A stretch of 64,000 nt of DNA from Pyricularia pennisetigena (lineage: Eukaryota; Ascomycota; Sordariomycetes; Magnaporthales; Pyriculariaceae), in assembly GCF_004337985.1 (NCBI RefSeq), contig NC_043740.1:3719030-3783029 (forward strand). Direction: 5' to 3'. Made by a program: the position numbers and the translations under genes. The notes under the pieces were generated by a model. The model saw only the letters and a list, made by a program, of their open reading frames with translations. It searched no databases and was not told the DNA's origin. Positions 43,542-55,130 of this stretch are shown here, one piece after another (position 1 is the stretch's first letter; each line of letters starts with the position of its first letter).

Positions 43542-44253
43542 CTACGCATCATCATTCTCGCCCAGATAGTCGTAGACGAGCCTCAACTCGACCTTGTCGT
43601 TGCCCTTTGAGATGACCACGTTCCTCGCATACCTCCTCTCGCCGTTGATCATCTGGAAGCCCCAGATCTGGACCGCAGTCCAGCCATTGCCGACGCTCTC
43701 GGCCAGGCTCCTGATGTGGGTCTCGCCGTTGGGGCCAGCCTTTTCCTCGTCGCCCTCGAGCCAGTTGCTGCGGAGGTGCTCGTCGTCAATGTCGGCGGCC
43801 GCGATCCAGGTGGTGCGGCCGCGGACGGTGCCAAAGAGCCAGTCGGTGTGCTCGCGGGCCACACCGTCGACGCACCGGATCTCGGTCGTACCCTTGACGC
43901 CACCCGTCGCCGTCTGCACAATGTCGATGTGCATGACCGGGTCCGTCGAGGTCGACGGCGGGTTAGGAGGCCCTTCGTACATCTTGACGTGCAGCGTCAC
44001 CGACGCCATGCCGATGCCCTTTCGGATAAACCAGCCGATTCCCTGCAGGGCCAGGCCTGGGTCTGGGTCATCCGAGAGGGTTTTGTTCTGTGACGGGGGT
44101 TTTTGTAGTCTTAGGTTAGTTTTTTTTTTTTTTTTTTTTTTTTTTTCCCCTCTTATTTCTCATCAAGTTCGTTAAAAAAAAAAGAAAGAAAAAACCTACC
44201 ATAAACCACTTCCCGCTTAGGTCCTTCATAGTCTTGTTTGCCGGGGCCGCCAT
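43542..44253 (-). CDS. Conserved fungal protein, calycin/FABP-like by appearance
   Basis: Exons 44253-44200 and 44087-43542 (donor GTAGGT, acceptor CAG) give 199 aa. I know no experimentally defined role for this family. The pattern resembles an intracellular lipid-binding protein or other calycin: an early LSGKWFMNKTLSDD block (12-25), then a helical-looking LALQGIGWFIRKGIGMASV, then alternating hydrophobic strands (VTLHVKMYEG, MHIDIVQTA, TTEIRCVDG, WTAVQIWGFQ) and a closing strand VELRLVYDYLG. No signal peptide or membrane helix is seen, so it is probably cytosolic. The fold assignment is inference from spacing and hydrophobicity; ligand and function are unknown. An internal Met (GMASV) could also start translation but would remove the GxW block. 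Confidence 0.85.
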
Positions 44254-47138
44254 TTTTGCTCTATGAGTTGCGCGCGACTGGTGAATTAATCTGGTGACCG
44301 ACTGTCTGACGTTGACGATGAAATGTTTCAAGGCGGGGTAAACGCAGTCGATTTATGGAAAGATGATAGTCCTGCTTCACCCAACTTTTTAAAATCAAGA
44401 AAAAGTACCAAATATGACAAGCTCAAAAATATATCAAGGAATTTGAAGTAAAGAGAAGCTCCCTTTCGCTTTCGCTTTCTTGCAGGCCTGCGGATCGACT
44501 TGAACTTGAAATTGGTATTAAACAATAGGACGAATCTCCCACGGGTTTATTTTAAGCAACAGACGACGGAGGACTCAAGATTCAGGGAGAAAAGACGGGA
44601 TGACTCCTTTTCGTAGCTGTCGAGGATAGGTAGGATTCAAGACAAGCAAGTCCGTGTATGAGGTGTGCTGGCTCGGAGATGGACGAAGACGGCTTCAGAG
44701 AGAAAGAGCTGTTAGGGCTGCAAAAAGAGTTGAGCTGGTGGCTGTCGAGAGGGAAGACCGTCTCCAATTTGTACTACCCAAGAGAAGCGTAATTTATAAT
44801 AAACCCTCGTCCAAACATTTTGAAAATACACTCCCTTCCCCTCACAAGTCATGTTTTGCCATGCTACCTCCAAGATTCTACAACTTTTTTTTCCCCCTTC
44901 CGAACTTGTGAGGGGGAACTTTCACAGGAGCCGAGGCTCAAAGAGAAAAAAAAAATGAGACCGTACTGTATTAGTACCAACACAAAAGAACCAAACCAAA
45001 CCAAATAAAAACACAATCAGGCAAAGCCGCAACGTCACTTAGACATCACCCACCCCCTGATCCCAGCCGTAGTCTTGGCTCTGGGGAAAATGGATGACTT
45101 GTACGGAGACGGAGTAACAGCATTAGCCGCGTGCGTATGCTACTACTACCACCACTACTACCATACTGAAACTACCTACCTCCCTTACCTAGCTATGTAC
45201 GGAGCGGAAGAGAGGATGTACCGAGAATTTCTTCCCAAGCGAGCTTCCTAGTTTTTTCCTGTATATTAAAAAAAAAAAACATCCAAAAATCCAAAAATCC
45301 AACCCCACATTGTATATACGGAGCACCACCCCTCTACATCGTGTGACCTCAACAAGCTGCCCCCAAACAAGAAGCTACCCCGCGAATGATGTGCGCTTGG
45401 CAGGCGCGGGCAAAGGAACAATACGCATGTGCTAAGCAGCGCCCCCTCCCTTCCAAGCCTCCCCTCGTGCTCTTCCCGCCCAAGGCAAAAAAAGGGAGGT
45501 ACCGCACTGTCACTGTAAGTAAATTAAAAGATCTAGCTAGCTCGTTTAATACTGCGTAAGGCAGGTACGCTTTTTAACCTACTTGACATCCATGTCAACC
45601 CCGGCTTTTCTGGAATTTAACCACCCGTCTCCGGAACCAAGGTGTTTCCCTGTTTTTTTTATTTTTATTTTTTTTTATTTCTTCTTCTTTGGTGAGTCTG
45701 GGGGGGTTACATTTTGCCTAAAAAGCAGCACAGTACGCGGTACGCCGTCAACGTCGTAATAGGACCACTCTGAATATTATATCCAATTAGTGTTGTTCAT
45801 GACATCCTTTGACCTTTTTTTATATTTCATCTGATTTTCATTTTCCTGTTTAGACTGGAAACAGAAACATCGCCCTACAACAAAGGTTGTCTTGGTAGTA
45901 TATGCAACTTTGCAAAAATAAAAATAAAAATAAAAAGAAACAGAAATTCGGCAAAACAATACACAAGGCCGCACCCCCAAGAAGCAAAGCCTTACAAGCA
46001 GTCTTGATCCCAGTTTGAGAAAGAAAAAAAAAAGCCACAAGAAATCGTTTTCCAAATCTTATCCGGGTCCAACCGTTCAACGGCCGCCCCTTGCATTTTC
46101 TGTCCTCTCTGACACAAAAGAAACAAAACAAGCGGAACAAAGAAAGACCCGACTTTCTCGTCGCAAGTCGAGAGCTACTGTAGGTTTGACAGCCGAGGCA
46201 GTTGACACATAACCCGACGCGAGTAAGGGATGACATGTATACGTAAGAGATAAAGAAAAGAAAGTAGAAGAAGAAAAATAAAACAGACCAAACGGCTGAT
46301 TAGCTCTCGAATAGTCTGTGTCTTTTCTTTCTTTGAACCGAGGTATATAGTTTTAGATATTAGGTATCCTACTACGTAAGAGGCATACATGTTATGTTGT
46401 GAAATGTCTGGGCAGAAAAAAAAAAAAGAAAAGAAAACCAGATGAAATAACAAGGTAAACACCGATGATGGAGAAACCGCATAGAACATGGAATACTAGG
46501 CCAAATATTAGAGCCAAGGGGGAAAGAAGGAAACGAAACCAAAGAACAAACAAAACAAGAAAAGAAACAAAGAAACAAAGAAACAAACCAAAAAAAGCGG
46601 ATATCCTAAAGATACACGGCAGATCGGCTACAGTATGAGCAATTAACCGCCCTGGCCAAGTGCCCCCGTGAGGCCAAAAGTACAATAAAATATATGCTAT
46701 ACCGCCAGCGGAAGCCTTGCTGACACGACGACCCAAGAGCGCTTCGCTACTTTTGATTGCCTTCTCATCGCAACTCCTGTGCTTCGCCTTTCCCTTTTTG
46801 TCATGAGTTCGAGCATAATATTCCAACCACCTCCCCACTCACCCAGCCCTTTACACTCTGGCGAAATACTTTTGCGTCCAAGATGGCGCGATTCTGTCCT
46901 CTCACAGTTACAGTGTTGACCTTTGAATCGGCTCAAGGGCTTAGACTATTAGACTCCATTGAGGATGTCGCAAAAGGTTAAGCTCATGACACGCTCCAAA
47001 ACGGCCTGCCTCGGCCGAAAGCATTTTCTTTTCTCTCTTTTTCTCGTTTTGTTTTTCTCGCGCGAAGCCGCATCGTCACTGCGATTGCGCCTTGTCCACC
47101 TCGTCATCTCTGTGACCTTTACGCCTGTTCTGGCCCAA
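44254..47138. other. Gene-free region (2.9 kb)
   Basis: The calycin-like gene promoter lies at the left and the SDR 3' flank at the right. The region is A/T- and purine-rich with simple repeats, including CAAAGAAA units near 46555-46590. It has four TACGGAG/ACGGAGTA words between 45100 and 45325. ORFs read through low-complexity DNA and show no family features. I see no gene. Confidence 0.55.
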
Positions 47139-48438
47139 TCAAGCCGGCCACCAGTTCATCTTCTTGTAGCTTTCGATCACCTCCTCGAGTAACTCCCTGG
47201 TGATCTTAGGCTTCTCGTATTTGAACCCAAGTACCGTCTCGAGTCGGGAGCCGTCCATGCTGAGGTCTGTGTCCTTGAGCAACTCCTTCTCCATAAAAGG
47301 AGTCAGAGGACCTGGTCTGACGATGCCTGCCTGCTCTAGTAATTCCGCCCACGGTCCCAGCATGTTGTCGTTGACGTCGTCAACGACGCTGTCCATGTTC
47401 ATCCGGGCAAAGGTGCTGATCAACTGCCCTTGGAATCCCGTCTGGATGCCGAATATTTCTCCGATCAACTCGGCCATGACGCCCTGGGTTGTGACACCCT
47501 TGTCAACCACGTTGAAGGTCACAACCTCGCCCATGGTCTTGCTGTCCCAACCTTTTTTGCCAGCATCGTACCACGAGGCCATGTCCCACAGTGCTCGAAC
47601 AACGTCACTTATATGAACCGTGTTTGTGCGCAGGTCCTTTGTCCACAGCCACTTCATTTCCTCGTTCTTCTCCTTGTACACGCGCGCCATGCAGAGCGCC
47701 GTCGCAACCCATTGAGATGCATAAGGTCCGTAGACATGCGCCAGACGGGCGATTACGAGATTCAAACTATTGCAAAGCGGGTTCGTTAGCCGGTTTGTCT
47801 GACCCAAGGCTTATGTTGAAGTAGCCAGTCTATCCGCGGGTCGACTCACCCCTCAATCTTGGCCAGTTGCTCCTCGGCCTGCTGTTTGAATACAGCAATC
47901 TTGCTCCATGGCTTTTGCTTGTCTCCCTCTTTGCTCGGCTGTGAGTCGGGCTTGTATACCATTCCGGTGCTGAGCTCGACAAACACCTTGATTTTGCGCC
48001 TGGCTGCCTCGTTGCCGAGGGCGAGCGATAAGCCCAGCGACCGCAGCTTGTAGACCTCATCCTCCTGCGAGTACCTGGTCTCGCCTCCGCAGTTGAACAC
48101 ATAGTCCCACTCTTTCCCGTCTGGCCGGTCGAATATACGCGCCATCGACTCTGCGGGGTAATATTCGATGTAAGCTTCCACACTAATTTCAGGGGTATCT
48201 GTTGGAAAGGGATCGAGGGCATGTATGGAAACTTACCCTTTCTACTTGCGTCTGCCTGCACAAATTTGTCTCCGGCGCATGCATCTTTGAATTCAGGAGC
48301 GAGCCAAGCCAGCTGAGGCAATACCTTGTCCACCACCCTAACTTCTGAGGCCAGGCCATTTTGGTGGATGTGCAGAGCCAGGAAACGACCAATGTATCCC
48401 AGCCCGCCAATGATGAGAACCGAAGGCTTCTCAGCCAT
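47139..48438 (-). CDS. Atypical NAD(P)-binding epimerase/3-beta-HSD-like SDR
   Basis: This is an extended short-chain dehydrogenase/reductase. Exons 48438-48237, 48198-47850 and 47766-47139 give 392 aa; the first intron is only 38 nt, the shortest in the window. The Rossmann motif GGLGYIG (11-17, GxxGxxG) follows a hydrophobic strand, with the acidic VRVVDK end of strand 2. ELSTGMVY marks the usual active-site strand. Where the family has Tyr-x3-Lys, this protein has IAVFK (Ile168, Lys172), so the catalytic Tyr seems absent. The later RLAHVYGP and HISDVVRALW blocks are normal for extended SDRs. Substrate is unknown. It may be a non-catalytic or altered-activity member. Confidence 0.88.
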
Positions 48439-49690
48439 GGTTGTTGTGGCGCGACGCTCGCTGGGGATGATGCAACAAGTTGCGGAGGGGTGGTATTGAG
48501 AGAGGTAAAAGGGCGGGCGTCGAAGCCCGGTCGGATTTGTTGCTTCGATGTGTTGTTCTCTCGTGGATGGTTATTTTCGTCTAATCGTAAATTTGTAGGT
48601 GTGTTGCCTTTTCAGCTTCTTTATTTTCTTTCCCTCTTCCCCTCCTTTTTTTCTTCTTTTTCTTTTCTTTTGGCAGCGAGTCGGTGAGCTATTTTGCTTG
48701 CTCAAGCCTGGGAGACTGGACGTGACTGGTCAAGTGTGGTAAAGAAGATGTGTTGTCTGGGAGCCACAAGTACCTAGCACCAAATTGCGAAAGTCGTTTT
48801 CGCGCGAAAGGCTGGATGTGGTCAGGTCCTTCGAAAGTATGAAAGCAAATAAGCAAGTAAACTTCAAAATAAAAGAAGCAAGACTTTTCTGGCGAGAGAT
48901 TTCAGAAAGCGAGAGTCAATGTGCCAAATAAACCGGGTAAATGACTATAATGTCAATGAACGAGGTTTACCGGGTACAATGTTGGCCAGGTGCGGGTGTG
49001 TGGTGTGGTGTGGTGTGCGGGTGGATGTGGGATAATTTTGGAGACTGAGCAGCACAGCGGCGCTTGAGGTTGGGTAGCAGTTGGATTAGGTAAAGGTTCG
49101 CGGGCCAAGTTCGAGGTGAACTGTACAGTGCCGTGCAGTGAGTACTACCCTGGGCACCTAACTATGTACGGATGAAGTATATGGCAGCCCAGGCTTCCCC
49201 TCCACAGCAGGGGAGAGGCTGATCAGAGACGTCAAGGACAGGGTGTCGGTCATGCAGAGGACAAAAAAGAGGACAAGGGCTCGTAGCAAGGAGAAGAGGC
49301 CTCAAGTGGAGCCTTTTATGCAAAGTGGAAAGGAGAGGGAGGGCACACGCCTTGTTAGGAACTTGGGCTAGAATCATATTGTTTTCTACTTCTAATTACC
49401 GGTAATCCGGAGGACACCAGGATGGCCTATGGCCCAGGCCAGCAAAAGGTAATGACGCGCACGAGGATTGCAAACTGTACGTTGCGTTTTTATTCAACGT
49501 TTATTTTTCTCTTTTTCTCGCTTCGTATTATCCAGCTCAGTCTGTGACGTCCGCCCATCGGGTCTGCAAATTATCCCAAGCTCGTCAGTAGCCCCACTTA
49601 GGACGGAGCAAGCCTGACATCAAGAGGTGAACGGTACACTTGCTCTTCCCAGCACCTTCGCTTCGGCAGCTTTGCTGCACCTCCAAAAAG

Positions 49691-49692
<2 letters not shown>

Positions 49693-49731
<39 letters not shown>
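49693..49731. repeat. Poly(A) homopolymer, 39 nt
   Basis: An uninterrupted A run in the gene-free block, not attached to a recognisable retroelement. Confidence 0.95.
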
Positions 49732-49733
<2 letters not shown>

Positions 49734-51139
49734 TCTGACATGTTATCAAATACCAAACCAGCTACTACGGATGAAGACTTTTCCACTGCGTTGTGTGAAT
49801 CCTAGCCAGACAAGCAATCGGCTATTTTTAATTGTTCACTGAAAAATATAGAGCGAGCCGGGAGACGACTTGCCATGTGTACAAAGAACGCCAATACGGT
49901 AAGTGCAATAAACGGGCTTTTGTGCGCGCAACCGTCCGGCAGATGGTTCCATCGCATCCGGTTTCCCGTCTCAGATCACCAATGCAGGTAGCCGCCGCCG
50001 CGTTCGCAATTTCCAGGCCAAATTCTTCTTGACTAGAACCAGCCAAGAAAAAGGTAGCTTTCCAAGACGATGTTTGCTGTAATTACAGTAATGGTTTGAC
50101 AGACAAACCTTGATAGCTTCCCAAAGGTACTCACCGAGCCAAGCGGGACTAAGATACCTTGCCTAACCTGAAGGTAAAGTAATTACACAAGGTACCCAAG
50201 GCCCAATGTATGTACCTATGTACCTAAACTTACAGTACCTCAGCTACCTTATTTTACCGCTACATTAAATCTTAACCACAAATAATCATGCAGACGAGGC
50301 GCTACATGAAACAAGCAGAGAAGGATTTTCACCCTCCGCCTGCAAAAAGATTCTTCCGTCGCTGCAGAGAAATCAAGCGCCAGTTCCCTTTCCTGCGGCC
50401 CAGCGCGGATTTTCCTTGTACCTTTTGTAATTTCCTTTTCTTTTTCTGCGCCGTGAACGTTGATTCAACATCAGCGAGTGTACGTATGACCGTGAACCCC
50501 ACTAGCCGTTCCCAAACTTCCACTACCCAAGGCAATGTCTTGCCGTATGTAATTACAATACGCAAGCAAGTACAACCCGCCGCACGAGTGTGGAGTTGTG
50601 TGACCCCTGCAGATTTTTTTTTCAGGGGTAAGGTGTGCAATTGCCAGTCTTAGGGGCTCCACTCCGCTCCCGTCTCAGGGGTTCACCTCCATGACAGCAT
50701 GTTGAAATAAGTGGATGGATAATTACTGCAAATAATGCTGCGTCGATTTTTAATGTTTGATAATTTTTTCTCTTTAATGCCTTTTTTAACTGATCCATCA
50801 CCCACCACGCCCCTCGTACCCGTAGGCAAGCATGTTGTCGTTCGTCGCTAAAAACCTGGAAGGATTCTGTCCCTGATTCTAGAAGTTTTCTTTCGGCAGC
50901 TTTATCCGCAAAGTTTCGCCCGTAGTGTGATTATTGCAGTCTTAGCCGTCTCTCACCACGTCCTGAACCTGAACAGAAACCACAAGGACCCTGTGAACCC
51001 CCAGCTGAGAGGGGTTGAACCGGAGGAGAGTATTGCATGTTTCTTACAAAGTATTTTCTGACGGTAACAATGGCCACAATCAATTACGAGGCAGACTAAC
51101 CGTGGTTCTTCATGTAATACTTCTTTGTAGGAGAAAATA

Positions 51140-51140
<1 letters not shown>

Positions 51141-51189
<49 letters not shown>
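51141..51189. repeat. Poly(A) homopolymer, 49 nt
   Basis: The longest homopolymer in the window. Length this great is prone to sequencing error. Confidence 0.95.
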
Positions 51190-51191
<2 letters not shown>

Positions 51192-53027
51192 CTTCACACA
51201 ATTTGACAAATTGACGCCTGTCGGTAATTTGCGGCCTCGAACCAAGAATCCCGTGTATGGGGCTAGCAACCAGTGCAGGCGCCCTTTCCGTGGTGTCACG
51301 CCATCCGCTATTCTCTCAATTCGCCTCGCTCGCTGGCTTATTCATGTAGCAATTTGCGCTAGAATATCGCGAGAGAAAATAGAAAATACATGTTTTATGG
51401 CTCGGTCCATACATGATTCAACACAGGCTTAAAAGAGTCATCAAACAATCATGGCACATCTGGCTTCCACCATAGTTCATGAGTTTAGACTGGGTTCCCT
51501 GGTCAACTAGTCGATGACTGTTATCCATATTTTGTTTTATTTTCTCTTCCCATCATTATTTTCATCTCGTCTGCTTTTGTCCCTTTCTGGTGTGCTGTGG
51601 TTAACATTTACCGAAGGCAAATACCTTACGTTAACTAGCGAGCGACAGAGTGTTGTTCAGGCGAGATCCACCCAATGACCTTTGGACAAGAAAGAAAAAA
51701 ACTATCGAAACCATAGGATGAGAGCTCCATTGTCGGTTAATGTTTTAGTCCGGCACGAGGACAAGCAGAAAATAAAAATGCGGCAAAGCAAGCATCACGG
51801 CTAATTAGCGAGCCCATAAAAAGGGTAGGTATGTACTTGTGGATTCTGGGGGCGTCTCTTCTAGTTCCACAGGGACGCCCGCCATACCCGTAGCATAGGA
51901 TTGACGACATATATTGCTTTGAGAGCTAGTAGATTGTTAGCCGAGCATCAGGCCCTGCTCCTCCACTGTTTCGGGGAGTTATCAACGAATGGCAATGGCC
52001 TGTAGTCCTCTTATCCACTTCCCTACCATGCAGGAGGAACCAGGGAGCTCATTCAGGATAGCGTGATCTTTGCCGCCCAGAATTTATTTCCTGTCTTCTT
52101 CACAGTAGACAGCCAAACCCGGCAGGCAAAGTAAGGATATCCACCTGCGGGCGTGGTTTCTACTATTCTTCTCGTCTGCCGCGATATAATGCTAGATAAA
52201 GAAAAACAAAAGAAAAGAAAAAGAAAAGCCTTCCCACCATGCCGCGACGGGTTGATAACACGCCTACTTGCGGTAGCATCCGGGATTTGCTCCTGGACAA
52301 ATCAAACTCAATGGTACCTGGAATCTGCAGGCACCATCTCCGCGGCTATATCGTGTAACACGGCACGGTGTAGGGTATCGAATATGGGCGGAAATGTTAA
52401 TATAGGCTATAATTACGTTGCAACTGCATGGGTAAATGTGGCATAGAACCAACACAAGGTACCTTCACTACGTTAGCCTGGTAGGTGAAGGTACAACTTC
52501 AAAGGATGGATGCGTGGGGGTTGGTTCCTCAAAAGTCGTCCCATGTCACTCTGGGAAAAGCCCAGATCCAAAATTCCCATCCTCGACAATGAACAAAAAT
52601 GTACAACGCACAATTGTGTTTCTCACAATATCGCCTAGGGAGATTGGAAGTCGCATCGCGGCTTCCATAATCGACTGGCCAGACCCTACAACCCCATTTA
52701 CAGCAGACGGTTTTCTTTTTCCTGCTCTCACGGTCGATGCCTTGCTAGAGTGCACACAAAATTCTCACATACGGGCATTCCATGTGTAACTTCAGTGTGG
52801 TCTGTTTCATTTGCTTTTTTCTTCTTCTTCTTCTTGTGTCTTTATCATCACGCTTCGTTACGAAAGTGACAAATACAGCAGCCATCCCATGTCCCATCGC
52901 ATGGTTGTTGTGGGGGTTGAAGAGAAACCAGCCTCCGTGCCACCCAACGCATCCCCATTCGTTGCGGTCAAATCAAAAACACACATCTAGACCACCATCC
53001 TGGTGCCCATGACCCTTGCAGGTTTCA

Positions 53028-54217
53028 TCACCTCTGCATGCTCCCTATGATCTCCCTCTGCGCGTCGCGATCCCTCTGGCCTTCGCTAAGGCTGCCGAGC
53101 GAGCGCAAATCGCCTACAACGTCCTTGGCTTTGCCAAAGTAGACCTCCTGCAGTAGGTTCCGCATCTTGAGCTCCATGTCCTCGACCAGCCGGCCCAGGT
53201 TAGCAATGTGGCTCTCATCTCCCTCTGCCGTTCGCATGTCCTGCTCCAGCTGCCGCGTCATGTTTCCACTCAGGTTCATATCGCCGAGCGCCGAGTCGCC
53301 ACCGCCTGCCGAGAGTGTGAGTATCACAGTCGACGTGAGCCGGTACGTTGTCGAGCGGCCACGCTCGCTCGCCTCAAAGACGTGGATCGAGTCCCAAACA
53401 CCCTCATTGCTGCCGCCTTGAGGAGCCGCTGTAGTTTTTGTGTTGTGTTGTGCATGATTCGTATCTCGTCAGCATGTTGTCTCTGAATCTTGAAACATCG
53501 TCACTCATCGCCGAAGCAATAGGGAAGCAAGCCATCCAAAAGTAGCACCGCACCTTTCTTCAACAGCACCACGCCCGCAAACCCGTCATCCAAGTTCCAG
53601 AGGTACACGCTCGACACGCCACCCTCGTAGTACAAGTCTCGGTAAACGTCAAAGGCCTCGTTGGCCTTGATCTCCATCTTGCGGACCCTTTCGCCCGGAA
53701 CGCCCAGCTCGCCTGCACCTTCATTGCCGCCCTGGGGACCGACGCCACCCAGTCCTCCGGGACCGTCATCGAGCGGCGGGTCGAACTCGTTGGACCAGGG
53801 CGAGCGGTACGAGTCGCCGTCGCGGTTGTAGTCGCACAGCAGGTATTCACGGCCTGTTTGTTTGCAGCGCCGTACAGTGAGCGGCTGGTCGACCGAGGAG
53901 AGCAGATCTTCGGTCAGGTCGGGCACGATGGTCATGAGGCCGTTCAAGTGCCGTGTGGTGTGCTTCGGGTCGAGGCGCCGGAGGAGGTCCCTGTTGTGAT
54001 GGGGTTATAAACCATGATGTTAGACAAAACTCGCCTGGCCACTGTTTTCTTGGGAGGATTACGAGGGCGTAGCTCTGCAATCCTCTCTCTACCGGAGAAG
54101 GCGGGAGGCTGAGAATCAAGAGCATCGGAGATGCCGGGATTTTGATAGGCTCAGTCGCACAGATGATACTGCGATAGTTGTTACTCACAGCGCTGAATCG
54201 AAAGGATCTGCAGCCAT
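53028..54217 (-). CDS. CAP2: F-actin-capping protein subunit beta
   Basis: With the alpha subunit it caps actin barbed ends at patches and, as part of dynactin, caps the Arp1 filament. Exons 54217-54189, 53990-53554 and 53428-53028 give 288 aa, the family length. Conserved blocks are [19 protein letters not shown] at the start, then [21 protein letters not shown], then [44 protein letters not shown]. Exon 3 has [14 protein letters not shown] and a C-terminal helix ending MQR. A Gly/Pro-rich insertion ([16 protein letters not shown]) sits after the YRSPWSN block. The first exon encodes only nine and two-thirds codons. Confidence 0.96.
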
Positions 54218-55130
54218 CTTGGCAGTGTGCTTTCTATCTTTACTGCTAGAGATTTTTCGATTTCTGGCCCAAGTCTCTCGGAGAGAGATATGGCGGCTTG
54301 ACAATGTTTGGGGCAATTGCCAGATGAACAATTGGGAACCGAATGATGGAGGTGGAGAGCTTGTAGTTAATTCAAGGTCGCGCAGTCCTGGTGCCTGCAG
54401 GGTAGCTGACTTCTACCCCTCTGCCTAGCAGGGGTCGCGACGTTGGCCTCCAGTGCTGCGAAAGCGGGAGGGGCAGGGTTCGGGATAGACACGAACCAAT
54501 CATCACTGATATTCATAGTACGAAAAAGGAGACCTCATTGACAAGGATGTGTTGTACTGGTAAAATGTGAAAACTGCATAAAGGTCTGATTTGAGTACAC
54601 TCTTTGTCATCAAGAAGAACACCATCCTGTAACACCAACATAATGCGGATGGCAGTTGACAGTACGGTAAGGACAGGTTGAGAACCAGCAAATGACGATT
54701 AACAACAGAAAGCCCCGCTAACACGCTGCGAACAAGGATAAGAGCACCAATAGACAGAAATTAGCGAAACTCTCAAGAGTCCGCAACAGTTTAAGCTTGT
54801 TGTTTTTCCAAATAAGGCATATAACAAGAATTGCCCAGTCCGAATACAAAATCTCCAACCTCGACTCCTGTTCCCACTAACATCCAGAAAAAGAAAAAAA
54901 AAAAAAAAAAAGAAAAAAAAAGGAGGCCCAGCGTCCACAATCCTGTACAGTTCATCCAGACCAGGACGAATTTCCAGCAGCCAAGTGAAAAGGTCTAGCC
55001 AAATCCGCTCATGAGATGAGGACATGGACCTCCAGGTAATTCCTTCGGTCGCTGCCTCGCTCAGAATCTTTGCCAAACCCCCAAAACCAAATCGCTAAGA
55101 CAACAAATAGCCGGGATCCGAGGAAACCAG
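54218..55130. promoter_or_regulatory. CAP2 promoter and BAH-PHD gene 3' flank
   Basis: 913 bp with no recognised gene. An A-rich run lies at 54891-54921. Confidence 0.5.

Larger units (their letters stand above)
48439..53027. other. Largest gene-free region (4.6 kb)
   Basis: The SDR promoter lies at the left and the capping-protein 3' flank at the right. The region has the two longest homopolymers (A39 at 49693-49731, A49 at 51141-51189) and a dense cluster of AGGTA/TACCT words (50120-50255). A 117-codon ORF at 52436-52789 has no recognised family. No tRNA cloverleaf, transposase or LTR pair is apparent. Confidence 0.55.

Noticed and set aside
51216..51300. tRNA-like GGTTCGAG on the minus strand
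   Set aside because: No matching acceptor stem, D-arm or anticodon loop could be folded around it.
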